Of a DNA stretch of 5,721 nt, positions 1 to 5,443 are shown piece by piece. The stretch comes from JBGPHT01 sp041484525. GTDB taxonomy: Bacteria > Acidobacteriota > Terriglobia > Bryobacterales > Bryobacteraceae. A program made the translations under genes and the position numbers. The notes below the pieces were generated by a model. That model worked only from the letters and a program-made list of their open reading frames with translations, was not told the origin of the DNA and made no database searches. The stretch covers positions 1 through 5,721 of the forward strand of contig JBGPHT010000269.1 of the NCBI GenBank assembly GCA_041484525.1, read 5' to 3'. Position 1 is the stretch's first letter. Each line of letters starts with the position of its first letter.

Positions 1-154
1 GGCAACAGCAGAATGCCAGAAAGCGGAACGCTAGGGAAGAGGGTAGGTCTTCACTCTGCGATTTTCTGAAATCCGGCGTTGCAGCCGCTCGGGTTATGCC
101 CCACACCCACGCCAAAATGGCCTTGGAGTGCGAAAGTCAGGTTAGTTAGGCTGC
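1..154. other. Left-edge stretch without a supported gene
   Basis: I see no convincing gene here. A 35-codon open frame on the minus strand (51-158) begins with an ATG that overlaps the end of the repaired MobC-like frame as ATGA. It has no recognisable motif and no good ribosome binding site, so it is not annotated. The stretch could hold the start of a decayed gene that followed the MobC-like one. Confidence 0.4.
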
Positions 155-667
155 TCATCCTGTCTGGCATTGTCGAAAACCTTCACCAACGGTCTCGGGA
201 CGAGCAATGAAACTCCAGACCGGCTTGTCACTCGGCCAGTTGGCCGCGCCAGCTCCCGATTGGCGGACAGACTCTCTTGGCTCGTCATCGCTCAAGACTC
301 CAGCTCGTGCTGTCCGTGCGGCGCGCAGGCGCTCCGCTGCTTTGCGCAGCTTTTCCGAGTCGGCAATCTCGATCAGCTAAGCGCATGCGCTCTTCGCTCA
401 GCGGCGCGCCCGCCTTCTCGCCGTACAACAGGTTGATCACGATCTTGCGGAGGGCGAGGATTTCCGGAAGGATCACCTCCGCCTCCGGTTCTTGAGCGGG
501 ACTTGCCACGGCGGCTTCGAGCAGCATCTGGCGGCACCACTCGCCCGTCGTCAGTCCGCGCCGGGCCGCCGACTTCTCAAATTGCGCATACTCCGCTTCG
601 CTGAGATGGGTTCCAGCGACCGGACACGCAACTGCTTCGGCGAAGCCTTTTCGTTGGCCGCGTCCAT
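155..667 (-). pseudogene. MobC-like ribbon-helix-helix protein, two frameshifts
   Basis: This is a small DNA-binding protein of the mobilisation-accessory (MobC/NikA-like) type, recognised only after joining three frames. The frame opening at the ATG at 667 gives MDAANEKASPKQLRVR. One missing base near 619-623 (probably GGG shortened to GG) leads into VAGTHLSEAEYAQFEKSAAR and a GLTTGEWCR helix, which together look like a strand-helix-helix fold. A leucine-rich helix follows (ILALRKIVINLL). A second break near 376-384 (one extra base) restores LIEIADSEKLRKAAERLRAA. Without that repair the frame stops at 285; with it, it runs to the TGA at 155-157. Relatives bind oriT-like DNA or act as plasmid and island accessory regulators; no relaxase is visible here. 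A longer start at 775 in the same frame is possible. The family call is by pattern recall, and the true C-terminus is uncertain. Confidence 0.65.
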
Positions 668-793
668 AAATCGGCTCGCGCCAGCTCCCCTCCAGTCCGG
701 CCCCACGCGGGACCGTCTGGCTTCCTCCGGCCGCGCCGCGACCGCCGAGTAATGTCCTGTTTCCACTGCCGCCAACAGGTAGGCTCATTTCGG

Positions 794-822
794 ATGCTAC
801 TACGGTCTCCGCAAGCTGGCAA
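794..822 (-). promoter_or_regulatory. Possible promoter for the MobC-like gene
   Basis: Read on the minus strand, TTGCCA (822-817) is followed after 17 bases by TAGCAT (799-794). This fits a sigma-70-like -35/-10 pair with good spacing but a weak -10 box. It would leave a leader of about 120 bases before the ATG at 667. Such matches arise easily by chance, so this is a tentative call. Confidence 0.2.
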
Positions 823-907
823 AAGTCTGAAATCAACCCGTTAACGCCGACGAACGCGGCGAGCGCGAAGCGGGCCATTTTTCTCTGCAACCAGTTGGCA
901 GCAAAGA

Positions 908-945
908 CGTTCGCATATGCTAACGCGCCGTTCGCATACGCCAAC
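908..945. repeat. 17-bp direct repeat, period 21 bp
   Basis: CGTTCGCATATGCTAAC (908-924) and CGTTCGCATACGCCAAC (929-945) match at 15 of 17 positions and are spaced 21 bp apart, two turns of the helix. Both differences are T/C changes. They are silent when read as Phe-Ala-Tyr-Ala-Asn on the plus strand and also silent as Leu-Ala-Tyr-Ala-Asn on the minus strand. The repeat lies in the gap between the secreted-protein and MobC-like pseudogenes. It could be a paired protein-binding site (iteron or operator style) or the remnant of a small repeated peptide. Confidence 0.7.
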
Positions 946-991
946 CCTGTCAGGGGTGACGTGTCACCCATTCAGCCGATGCGTAGCATCG
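945..991. repeat. Stack of three short palindromes
   Basis: Three dyads follow one another directly. CCCTG-t-CAGGG lies at 945-955, GGGTGAC-gt-GTCACCC at 954-969, and CGATGC-gta-GCATCG at 977-991. The last is followed on the plus strand by TCTTCTTTTTC, so it could act as a weak intrinsic terminator for rightward transcription, although no plus-strand gene is seen. The middle dyad looks like a dimer-binding operator. Their closeness to the 21-bp direct repeats and to a MobC-like gene makes a transfer-origin or control region conceivable, but no nick site or relaxase gene is visible. Confidence 0.5.
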
Positions 992-1110
992 TCTTCTTTT
1001 TCGGGCTTGCATACCCGGTGGGTAACCGGACGATTCCTCACGCTGCGGCTGCCCTGCGAGCGGCCAGCGGCGGGGCTGCCGGCCTCTGCGGGAGCACGGA
1101 TCGCGGGTGC

Positions 1111-1960
1111 TTACCGGGCGCTCTTTGGGGCGGCCGAGCTGGCCTGCGTTCCCGGCGCTTCCAGGCGTCGCCGCGTCTCCCGGTAAATTGGCGTGGACCA
1201 GTTCCGCCCGAAGCCCTGGCTCGTCTTGAGCTCACCCGCGTTCCTTGCCCCTGACCTTCCAACGTGGCGGTCACGGCTTCTCCGCCTACCCCGGTTCGGT
1301 GCGTGCTTCCATGACCGCGATGGTACTCGATCCGCTCCGGCTTGGTTTTCCCCACCTTGCACCCGAATCCTTCCATGGAAGTTTTCAGGGCCGCAACCAC
1401 CTGATCGTGACCGAAAGGTACGACCTCATCCACATCCTTGCTGCCGACAGTCGGGTCCACCAGCGGGCTGTTCGGGTCGAGCACCTCGACTTGCTTCCCC
1501 GTTCTAATTTAGCATTCAAAGCCGCGATGATTCCCCGGAACTCCGTTTTGTCCAGACGTAAGAGGGTTACCTGGTATGGCGTCGCCGAACCGTGCTCGAT
1601 CGCCAGCCAATGACTCTGAGCTTTCGTGGCCAGCAGCCAAGGCGTGATCACGAACCCTTCCAGAAGCCGCCGCCGGTCCGTGAATCCGTAGCTCATCCTG
1701 GCGATCGTGGAATAGGGAACTTCGAGACCGACGCTGTTTCCGGCACCGCCCTTGACCCGTGGCAGGTGGCCTGACGGCCGAGGCGCGTTAGCGATCTTCA
1801 GCGCGGAATCCATAAGCGTCAGGGCGACATCCGTCTCGCTGAGGTCGGTGGGAGATGACCATCGGGTCTTGGGAAACGTCAGGTCTTCAGCCCAACCGTA
1901 CGTTCCAAGCATCAGCATCAGACTGCACTGGAGCGCGAGCGTGAGTAGTATCGATTTCAT
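1111..1960 (-). pseudogene. Secreted protein of unknown function, two frameshifts
   Basis: The ATG at 1960 opens a clear signal peptide (MKSILLTLALQCSLMLMLG, cleavage probably after YGWA), so the product is exported. The first frame runs through a beta-rich stretch (SHWLAIEHGS, YQVTLLRLDKTEFRGIIAAL) to about 1503. One missing base leads into TGKQVEVLDPNSP and then VVPFGHDQVVAALK, GFGCKVGK and VTATLEGQGQGTRV. A second missing base near 1231 leads into LKTSQGFGRNWSTPIYRETR, which ends at 1111. Repaired length is about 283 residues, as two modules: an N-terminal beta-rich part and a C-terminal alpha/beta part. I recall similar NWSTPIY-ending proteins in acidobacteria but no known function. No ribosome binding site is obvious. 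It lies 94 bp beyond the candidate immunity gene and need not belong to that module. Confidence 0.7.
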
Positions 1961-2003
1961 AAAGACGACGCGTGCATTTCTTGAAGCCGCAGCCTGGCAA
2001 CTT

Positions 2004-2029
2004 GCCTATCCGACGGCGCGGAAATAGGC
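2004..2029. repeat. Short inverted repeat between two genes
   Basis: GCCTAT (2004-2009) and ATAGGC (2024-2029) can pair around a GC-rich loop. The hairpin sits just after the candidate immunity gene in its direction of transcription. There is no T run after it, so it is at best a weak terminator or RNA-stabilising stem. Confidence 0.25.
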
Positions 2030-2054
2030 GGGCGACGAGGCACCGCCGCTGTGC

Positions 2055-2408
2055 TCAGCCCATGTTCCCAGTCCAGAAAAATTCCAAGTACACCCCAAGT
2101 AAGCAAGCGGCGATTCCTAACACCAAACTTCCAATGCTACTGAGCGTCACTGGCATGGGCCGACGATGTACTCCCCACAGTAGGGACACCAAACTCCAGG
2201 CCATCCTGAAGAGGCTTACGGCAACCCATGCCAATGACGAATACAGGGCGACCCAAAAGAGGATCAGAAGCGGAAGAAGGATATGAGCCAGAATGCCCGG
2301 TGTGGGTTTGAGGATCAGCACCAGAGCAGCAAAGATCAACAGGTAGGGAACTGACGTCCACCACCATATTTCCAGTCGAGATCGCTTGGCGCTGCCAGGA
2401 GTTGTCAT
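2055..2408 (-). CDS. Small three-helix membrane protein, candidate immunity protein
   Basis: A 117-residue protein that is mostly hydrophobic. A short basic N-terminus (residues 1-13, including KRSR) is followed by likely membrane helices at about 14-33, 39-67 and 88-108, with a basic loop (HRRP) near 81-84. I chose the ATG at 2408 because GGAG sits seven bases before it (2416-2419). A GTG at 2438 in the same frame would add ten residues but has no comparable site. The gene begins 33 bp after the stop of the Rhs C-terminal domain and is intact, unlike most neighbours. By position and size it fits the rule that an Rhs-CT toxin is followed by its cognate immunity gene. A membrane location would suit protection against an enzyme that attacks lipids. 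I do not recognise the family; the immunity role is inferred from context. Confidence 0.8.
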   Translation of the reverse strand: MTTPGSAKRSRLEIWWWTSVPYLLIFAALVLILKPTPGILAHILLPLLILFWVALYSSLAWVAVSLFRMAWSLVSLLWGVHRRPMPVTLSSIGSLVLGIAACLLGVYLEFFWTGNMG

Positions 2409-2415
2409 CTGGGCA

Positions 2416-2419
2416 CTCC
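2416..2419 (-). promoter_or_regulatory. Ribosome binding site GGAG of the membrane protein
   Basis: GGAG lies seven bases before the ATG at 2408, inside the 33-bp gap after the toxin stop. It decides the start of the candidate immunity gene and would let it be translated independently of the frame-broken Rhs message. Confidence 0.6.
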
Positions 2420-2441
2420 AGTGCCGATCACCCGACACCGA

Positions 2442-2930
2442 TTACCACGCCGGTCCGCAGCCTTGCGGTTTTGAGAGATAGTAGTATGCACTTTGCATCT
2501 TCTTCGCCTTGAGGTCAGATAGATACTGAGTGGTCATGCCGAGTGCGGTCGGACTTGGCTCAAGATCTCCGGCAATGTGCGCCGCCGAGGGCGCGCCGCC
2601 CGGCCAGAATTTATACTGGTGACCAGAGGCGTATGAGTCTTGGATCATATGCAACGCCAACGCCGTGGCGCTTTGATCACCGCCTAGTGCTTTCCGGGTT
2701 GCATCGCCAAGCTCGTCAATCGTACCTCCGTGGGCTTGTCCACAGGTCTCGTGTCCCCCTGTTGTGACGCCGGCCATCGCATGCCAGTGCGTATGCATCG
2801 GATCTATGCCTTGCGAAACTTTAAGCCCCCCACGCCAGTCCACCGCCATAACACCATAAGAAAGCCTCAATGCCGTGAATGGATCCAAACCGGCCATAAT
2901 TGCGCCATAGTACGTGAGTTGCTGATGCAC
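2442..2930 (-). CDS. Rhs C-terminal toxin domain, Zn-phospholipase C / P1-nuclease-like
   Basis: The open frame is 162 residues from a GTG at 2930, but it was almost certainly made as the C-terminus of the Rhs protein (see the duplication at 2925-2940). Counting the GTG as residue 1, it has H94-x3-D98-x5-H104-x13-H118-x3-D122 (LHMIQDSYASGH, then AAHIAGD). As I recall, Bacillus cereus phospholipase C places its zinc ligands H118, D122, H128, H142 and E146 at the same intervals, and P1 nuclease ends its set with H-x3-D. H2, D31 and the cluster DPMHTHWHAM (43-52) could supply the other ligands. The reaction would be phosphodiester hydrolysis, on phospholipid or nucleic acid. The fold and substrate are inferred. 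The frame itself is intact. The only upstream Shine-Dalgarno-like sequence is a weak GAAGG 12 bases before the GTG, so separate translation is doubtful. Confidence 0.75.
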   Translation of the reverse strand: MHQQLTYYGAIMAGLDPFTALRLSYGVMAVDWRGGLKVSQGIDPMHTHWHAMAGVTTGGHETCGQAHGGTIDELGDATRKALGGDQSATALALHMIQDSYASGHQYKFWPGGAPSAAHIAGDLEPSPTALGMTTQYLSDLKAKKMQSAYYYLSKPQGCGPAW

Positions 2931-2940
2931 CGATGCACCG
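2925..2940. repeat. Perfect 8-bp tandem duplication breaking the Rhs-toxin fusion
   Basis: ATGCACCG occurs twice in direct succession (2925-2932 and 2933-2940); on the minus strand it reads CGGTGCAT twice. With both copies the Rhs frame continues into a shifted frame and stops at 2867. With one copy removed, Rhs ...SYEGPVH joins QQLTYYGAIMAG of the toxin in frame with no residue lost. The duplication is therefore the exact cause of the break. It could come from replication slippage or be an 8-bp target duplication left after an element excised. Confidence 0.9.
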
Positions 2941-4261
2941 GGCCTTCATAGCTGAACACCATCCCTCCCGTGTTGCCGCTGCCGAAAACAGTGCCGGTAT
3001 CTAACGGTCCGCCCGATAAGCCGCCGATGGGCAACTGCTCATTCCAGGGGCCACTGTTCGCTGAACTGATCGCGCCACCGATCACTCCGCCGAAAAAGTT
3101 GTTCAAGCCGCCGGGGAGAATATTCAATCCGACGTTAAGGAGAAAGCCTCCCAGGTCGGACCAGAACCCGAGGCCGCTCGGGTCTGTAAAAGTCAGCGGA
3201 TTGTTGCCGACGTACGTGTATCCGTTCCAACTCTGCGGGTCCCCAAGGGCCGCCCCCGCATTCCCTGGGTCCACGCTCGCGAATCGGCCTTGCGGCGTGC
3301 TCAGATATCGCGCCTGGAGAAAGTTCAGGCTGCTCTCGCTGTCGTATTCCGCCCCGGTGTACTGCTGGCGGATGCCGTTATTGGTGCCGTAGCCCAGTCC
3401 GGTCGTCCGCCAACTGCCGAGCGCTTCGAAGCCGAACGGATAATAATCGTGCCGCTCCGTCCCGTTTACGCCCGTGATCAACCGCGTGCTCCCCAGATTG
3501 TCAACTGTTACATACTGCGTCCGGTCTACCGGCGCGCCGGTGGGCGCGTATTCCGCCGCGAGATTGCCGAACGCGTCGTAGACGAACACCGTCTGGTTGC
3601 CATAAATATCCTTGCGCGCCACCCGCTGGCCGAGGCCATCGTAGATGTACAAGGTTCGCCCGGCCACCCATTGATTCGGACACGGCGTTTCGCTCTGCGC
3701 GCAGAACGATACCTGCCGGTTCCCGGCGTCATACCCGATCGTCTGGCCGCCGATCGGCGGCTTCGTGATATTTCCAGTGTCGTCGTAGTGCCAGTTGGCG
3801 TCCGCTATCCGGTTCGTCGCCGTGTTGAACGTGGCGACCTCCCAGGCCGAGGGTCCATATAGGTAAGATTGGTCCATCTTCCGGTTGCCGGCCGCGTCGT
3901 AGGTGTAATGCTGGCACCATGTCCCGCCCGCGAACGCCGCAGTTCGGCGTGCCATTTTCTGCCGCCACGACCAGGCGGTTCAGGCTGTCATACCCGTATT
4001 GCTGTGTTACCGAAGCTCCCGGCAGCGTGATCGACTGTTGGCGCAGACAACCTGGCCGCCCGTGCACGGATAGAAATTCAAGGTCAATAAGTTGCCGGAT
4101 GAGTTGGTGGTGCTTACGCCGGTTTGCTGTAACCGGTCGTTCCAAGTATAGTTTTCGGTCGCCCCGCTGCCCAGGTACAGGCTCGTCAAACCACCGTGCG
4201 CGGCATATGGCAGCCCAAGCGCAAATCCGGCAAGTGGTTCTGTCGCTCGGAACCCGGCCTG
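2931..4261 (-). pseudogene. Rhs/YD-repeat protein, C-terminal part, frameshifted
   Basis: This is the tail of a large surface or secreted Rhs protein whose YD repeats form a shell around a variable C-terminal toxin. Three frames must be joined: AAHGGLTSLYLGSGATENYT, then from about 4038 (one missing base) SITLPGASVTQQYGYDSLNR, then from about 3928 (one extra base, GG to GGG) GGTWCQHYTYDAAGNRK. YD motifs follow (WHYDDTGN, IGYDAGNR, YIYDGLGQR, FVYDAFGN). The conserved core comes next, including ARYLSTPQGRF and WNGYTYVGNNPLTFTDPSGL. DPSGL at 3170-3184 matches the usual self-cleavage site. A linker of about 76 residues then leads to the toxin. Upstream, the frame meets TGA at 4262-4264 and no signal peptide or N-terminal region is found. 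Only about 360 residues of core remain, against well over 1,000 in full-length Rhs proteins, so this is an orphan tail. Confidence 0.9.
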
Positions 4262-4491
4262 TCACGCCGCTCCAAGAGTAGGCGCGAGCGGAGGAATAGT
4301 CAAGTATATTCTTGCCATCAGAATCGCCTTATTTTCAACTACTTGCGACGAAAGCAGTTGGCCGCCACCTGTTGAAAGCTGTGGAACTCTGTTGAACTCT
4401 GGGGAACCTCACAGCTACAGATTGTCTACAGTTTCGGACCGGTAGTTCTGAATCTTCCGAAGCATCGTCCTAGTGTAGTGCGGCAAGCAGA
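4262..4491. other. Non-coding gap between Rhs tail and IS630 remnant
   Basis: No gene is supported here. All minus-strand frames are broken, and the Rhs sequence does not continue recognisably. The gap is more AT-rich than its surroundings and carries the periodic repeats at 4371-4431. It may hold the outer end of the IS630 element, but I cannot identify a terminal repeat or TA target site with confidence. Confidence 0.45.
4371..4431. repeat. Imperfect 10-bp tandem repeats within an inverted repeat
   Basis: Four consecutive 10-mers share a pattern: GTTGAAAGCT, GTGGAACTCT, GTTGAACTCT and GGGGAACCTC (4371-4410). They lie largely between AGCTGTG (4377-4383) and CACAGCT (4410-4416), which are perfectly inverted. 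CTACAG then occurs twice, 11 bp apart (4415-4420 and 4426-4431). The period matches the helix turn, so these could be phased protein-binding sites or part of an element end. The function is unknown. Confidence 0.5.
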
Positions 4492-5173
4492 TCACCGATT
4501 ATGCAGTGCAGCGCGGGCGCGCTTGACCTTCTCTAGGACATCGGACGCTTTGGCCGTCCATACGAAGGGTTTGGGGTTGTCGTTGTGCTTGTCAATGTAG
4601 TCGCCGATGGCCATGACCAGTTCCTCGACATCGCGGAATATGCCGCGGCGGAGCCTCTGCACAGTAAGGTCGCGGAAGAATCGTTCGACCATGTTGAGCC
4701 ACGAACTGCTGGTCGGTGTAAAGTACATGTGGAAGCGCGGATGTCGAGCCAACCACTTCTGCACCTTGGGGTGCTTGTGAGTGGCGTAGTTGTCTGCGAT
4801 CAGATGAAGTTCCTTGTCGGAAGGCGTGACCTCGTCAATTACGCGGAGGAACTTCAAGCACTCCTGATGGCGGTGCCGGTCATCGCACATGCTGATCACA
4901 GTGCCATCCAGAGTATTCAGGGCCGCGAACAAAGTAGCGGTTCCGTTGCGCTTGTAGTCGTGGGTCATGGTTCCGTAGCGTCCCTTCTTCAGTGGTAGCC
5001 CAGGCTGCGTGCGGTCGAGCGCCCTGGATCTGGCTCTTCTCATCCACGCACAACACGATGGCGTGTTCCGGCGGGTTGAGATAAAGACCAATGACGGTCT
5101 CCACCTTCTCGGCGAACTGGGGATCGTTGCTGACTTTGAATGTACGTGACGGGTCCCGCGTCGAATTCAACAC
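4492..5173 (-). pseudogene. IS630-family transposase, N-terminus missing, one frameshift
   Basis: This is a DDE transposase of the IS630/Tc1-mariner group, which normally cuts and pastes its element at TA sites. The upstream frame (from a GTG at 5173) carries RTFKVSNDPQFAEKVE and IVLCVDEKSQIQ with the first catalytic Asp. An extra base in the CCC run at 5022-5024 (GG to GGG on the minus strand) shifts the reading to ALDRTQPGLPLKKGR. That frame holds the second Asp (LIADNYATHKHPK) and the final Glu (SWLNMVERFF), 35 residues apart, and ends at 4492. The DNA-binding N-terminal half is absent: recognisable sequence starts near 5149 and what lies upstream is not IS630-like in any frame I trust. 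The element is therefore both truncated and frame-broken, and it sits upstream of the shortened Rhs tail. Confidence 0.88.
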
Positions 5174-5286
5174 TCCAATTCCTACCGCCGGACGGCGGTC
5201 GGCCCGCGTGCCCCAATAGCAAGAGGTCCCCAGCCGTCCGGGGACAGAGAAAGCCTCGTCAAATGAGATTCCAAACCATCGCCTGC
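5174..5286. other. Unassigned segment with hairpins between IS fragments
   Basis: A minus-strand frame is open through here and joins the IS630 remnant, but its translation matches no family I recognise. The segment contains the hairpin ACCGCCG-ga-CGGCGGT (5184-5199), the hairpin GTCCCC-n8-GGGGAC (5226-5245), and a perfect 9-bp inverted pair CCGGACGGC (5188-5196) and GCCGTCCGG (5233-5241). It could be an element end or the scar of a rearrangement. Confidence 0.4.
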
Positions 5287-5443
5287 GGCGCTCAGCATCA
5301 AAATCGTCTCGATGGTCTGACGCCCTACAGAGCCGATGACCTCGTCGACGGCGAAACTCTGGCTTGTGTGATCAGCTCGATCAACGGCAACAGAAGTTGC
5401 CCATTGGACTTTGCGAACTGCTCGATAGCGGCAGCTGCGCTCT
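5287..5443 (-). pseudogene. IS256-type (mutator) transposase, short N-terminal fragment
   Basis: The minus strand reads IEQFAKSNGQLLLPLIELIT and QARV. After one missing base near 5354-5356 (probably TTTT to TTT) it continues as AVDEVIGSVGRQTIETILML and SA. I recall this as the start of mutator-type transposases common in acidobacteria, where LLPLIELITQARVAVDEVI and RQTIETILMLSAEQVAG follow one another. Resemblance stops right after LMLSA, so only about 50 residues remain and all catalytic residues are gone. The fragment directly abuts the IS1380 fragment upstream. The family is recalled, not searched. Confidence 0.6.

Larger units (their letters stand above)
668..1110. other. Non-coding interval between two pseudogenes
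   Basis: An open minus-strand frame spans most of this interval, but its translation shows no domain and looks like read-through into the MobC-like gene. The interval contains the possible promoter at 794-822, the direct repeats at 908-945 and the palindromes at 945-991. The part from 992 to 1110 is GC-rich and shows nothing I can assign. Confidence 0.5.

Noticed and set aside
51..158. A 35-codon minus-strand frame overlapping the repaired MobC-like stop
   Set aside because: It is too short, has no motif and only a poor ribosome binding site, and the repaired stop itself is uncertain.
142..288. A 48-codon minus-strand frame starting with an ATGA overlap at the unrepaired stop of the MobC-like gene
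   Set aside because: The frame that ends at 285 is the wrong one after the frameshift, so the apparent coupling is accidental; the translation has no recognisable feature.
668..971. The long N-terminal extension of the minus-strand frame 285-971
   Set aside because: The MobC-like protein begins in a different frame upstream of its own frameshift, so this extension is read-through of non-coding sequence.
2970..3392. A 140-codon open frame on the plus strand
   Set aside because: It is the complement of the Rhs core and linker; its proline-rich start mirrors the glycine-rich linker on the other strand.
3290..3862. A 190-codon open frame on the plus strand
   Set aside because: It lies wholly antisense to the Rhs core, is rich in Arg and Val as expected for the complement of GC-rich coding DNA, and shows no domain or ribosome binding site.
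4585..4998. A 137-codon open frame on the plus strand
   Set aside because: It is the exact antisense of the IS630 catalytic region, whose DDE motifs on the minus strand are unmistakable.
5160..5286. Continuation of the IS630 frame upstream (GTRADRRPAVGIGVLNSTR)
   Set aside because: A vague likeness to the helix-turn-helix of IS630 proteins is present, but it is about eight residues too short and lacks the usual pattern, so I do not call it part of the transposase.
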